Part shown: one piece after another, positions 62,661 to 64,000 of the stretch
Numbering within the stretch: position 1 is the first letter of the stretch
How the letters are laid out: each line of letters starts with the position of its first letter
Source: Rotaria socialis
Taxonomy: Eukaryota; Rotifera; Eurotatoria; Philodinida; Philodinidae
Reading direction: 5' to 3'
DNA: 64,000 nucleotides
Assembly: GCA_905331475.1 (NCBI GenBank)
Contig: CAJNYU010000027.1
Span: 248,001-312,000, forward strand
Made by a program: the position numbers and the translations under genes
The notes under the pieces: generated by a model
Databases searched by the model: none
Seen by the model: only the letters and a program-made list of their open reading frames with translations
Told to the model about the DNA's origin: nothing

Positions 62661-64000
62661 TTATTTTTCCTCACACCATTCGTTTTCTTTTTTGATTTGT
62701 TCTTCCTAAAGAAAAAAAGAACAAGAGTTTATTTATTTTATTTATTTATTAAAATAAATCAAACCTCTTGAGGTGTGAAATCATTTTTGATATTGAATGT
62801 ACGCCGAATTTCTTCTGGCGTTTTGCCTTTGATCATGTTTGCAACTGTTTTGCATGTTACATCAAGTAACCCTTTTATATCTAAGTAGTTAGCAGCCTGA
62901 ATATTAAAAAACAAAAACACTTTCTAAACTATCAAAAGAAAAAAACTACGAACCAGAATAAGTTCAAAAAGTGTTCCTTGATCAACTTTTAGAAAATCTT
63001 GATCCCATGATGAAATATCATTTGTATTTTTTTCACGATTTTCATCATCTTCTGGTGGTGGTGGATCATCTTTATGATGAGTTGCCCATTGAATAACCTA
63101 AATTTCAATTATGAGACACTTTTTACTTTTGCAATATACGAATCTTTTTTTATTTATTTTTGATTATTCATTCTAATCAACGATAAACCAAACGAACAAA
63201 CTTCATCTATTAATATAAAATTATTCAGAACTACTTTTTGGTTTTATGAGATTTTTATTCTTGACCGAATAAAACAAAAACTGATTTCTAACAATATGTG
63301 ACATAATAAAGTTGAAAATAAAGAAATCATACAGATCTCTATCGTCCTCAACAACGTTTTGGTTTTAATAATAATAGCTATCATTTGTACAGAATTTCAA
63401 AATAACCGAATATTTTCTTGGTTTATTCAAAAACAATAGAATCTTTTCATTTATCTTCATTCAATAAATGAAGAGTTATGAATTAGAATTATGCATCAAT
63501 TTTACTTCGGTAATCAATATTTAGCTAGGTATGTTTATTTTACTATGATGAACTTTATTCTCAGACAGCTGAGTATCATCATCATCAAATAAATAAATTG
63601 ATTTAATCTAAGCAATATACAAGAACTGTGGATCAATTTATACTTGTTTTGTTATATGTTGAGTTGCGTGTCATTTTAATTCTTACAACTATTATGCAAA
63701 TTCATGTTTCAGACTGTATAATGTGAAAATAAAAATCTGCTATAACATTCTAACTTATTTTCTAGTTCCTTTAGTTAACAAAAAACTTTGTATCTATTCA
63801 AATAAAAGAATAATTTTTGTATCCTTTAAATTCTCTTTTGTTTGTGTTCTAATCTCTTTCTAAGCGTAGGAATTTAATTAAAATATTTACTTTTTTTAAA
63901 ATGGCCGAATTGACGTTTGGTAATGGAATCACATCTTCTTCTTCGTCCATTCCAAGATCTTTAAAAGATTCTTTGTTTTTGATATAATAAAAATTAAAAA
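62661..64000 (-). CDS. SKP1: SKP1, SCF ubiquitin-ligase adaptor (5' end outside window)
   Basis: The adaptor that links F-box proteins to cullin-1 in SCF ubiquitin ligases. Visible coding exons on the minus strand: an exon ending at 63891 (starting near 63975), 63097-62954, 62896-62765 and 62705-62661. Translated blocks are the hallmark SKP1 text: [107 protein letters not shown] and the C-terminal ENEWCEEK. About the first 30-35 residues of the POZ-like domain lie beyond the window edge. The first visible intron is long (63098-63890). Codon phases all agree (144, 132 and 45 nt). The gene is highly conserved and appears intact as far as seen. Confidence 0.93.

Overview
The window looks like animal nuclear DNA from a bdelloid rotifer, probably a Rotaria-like species. 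This is inference from several features: strong AT bias; small GT-AG introns, mostly 45-90 bp, that interrupt metazoan genes; plant-type DYW pentatricopeptide sequence; an ARM-TIR protein; and short runs of TGTGGG, the published bdelloid telomere repeat. No bacterial operons, tRNA, rRNA or CRISPR array were seen. Exon joins were worked out by hand from splice signals and reading phase, then checked so that whole coding sequences close in frame.

Layout. 1-5.3 kb is a gene desert holding at least five compact GC-richer islands bounded by CCCAGG/CCTGGG ends. 5.4-8.1 kb (-) is an intronless J-domain-like / ankyrin / ART-like gene. 8.1-13.8 kb is intergenic and holds a piggyBac-like non-autonomous element. 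13.85-19.14 kb (+) is a TTLL7-type tubulin polyglutamylase gene with a long new N-terminus. 21.1-33.4 kb is a compact gene cluster: two unrecognised genes, an APH/ThrB-like kinase (-), a BRCA1-type tandem-BRCT protein, RPP25, LMBRD2 and a synaptobrevin. 35.5-36.8 kb (-) is a decayed PPR-DYW gene. 37-39 kb holds repeat islands. 39.9-41.0 kb (+) is a divergent voltage-gated-channel-like gene. 44.0-45.8 kb (+) encodes a membrane-anchored death-domain-like protein. 47.8-50.0 kb is a large CCCAGG-bounded inverted repeat. 50.6-51.0 kb (-) is a CD225/dispanin gene. 53.4-55.9 kb (+) is an ARM-TIR-SAM-like gene. 55.9-62.4 kb (-) is a BLM-type RecQ helicase carrying a RING finger. 62.7-64 kb (-) is SKP1, cut by the window edge.

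Themes. Two genes concern double-strand-break repair (the BRCA1-type protein, which has no RING here, and the BLM-type helicase, which does). Two concern ubiquitin (SKP1 and the RING-RecQ). LMBRD2 and synaptobrevin are membrane proteins, and TTLL7 acts on ciliary or axonal microtubules. The BRCT, RPP25, LMBRD2 and VAMP genes lie head to tail with gaps of 278, 52 and 198 bp. Pyrimidine-AG acceptors sit just before the start codons, which fits spliced-leader trans-splicing (known in bdelloids) and possibly polycistronic transcription.

The least explained signal is a family of islands that share ends (ACCCAGGTCGA ... TCGACCTGGGT and variants) but have different interiors. Most interiors are written in variations of a short word and fold into hairpins. 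At least seven candidates lie in this window.
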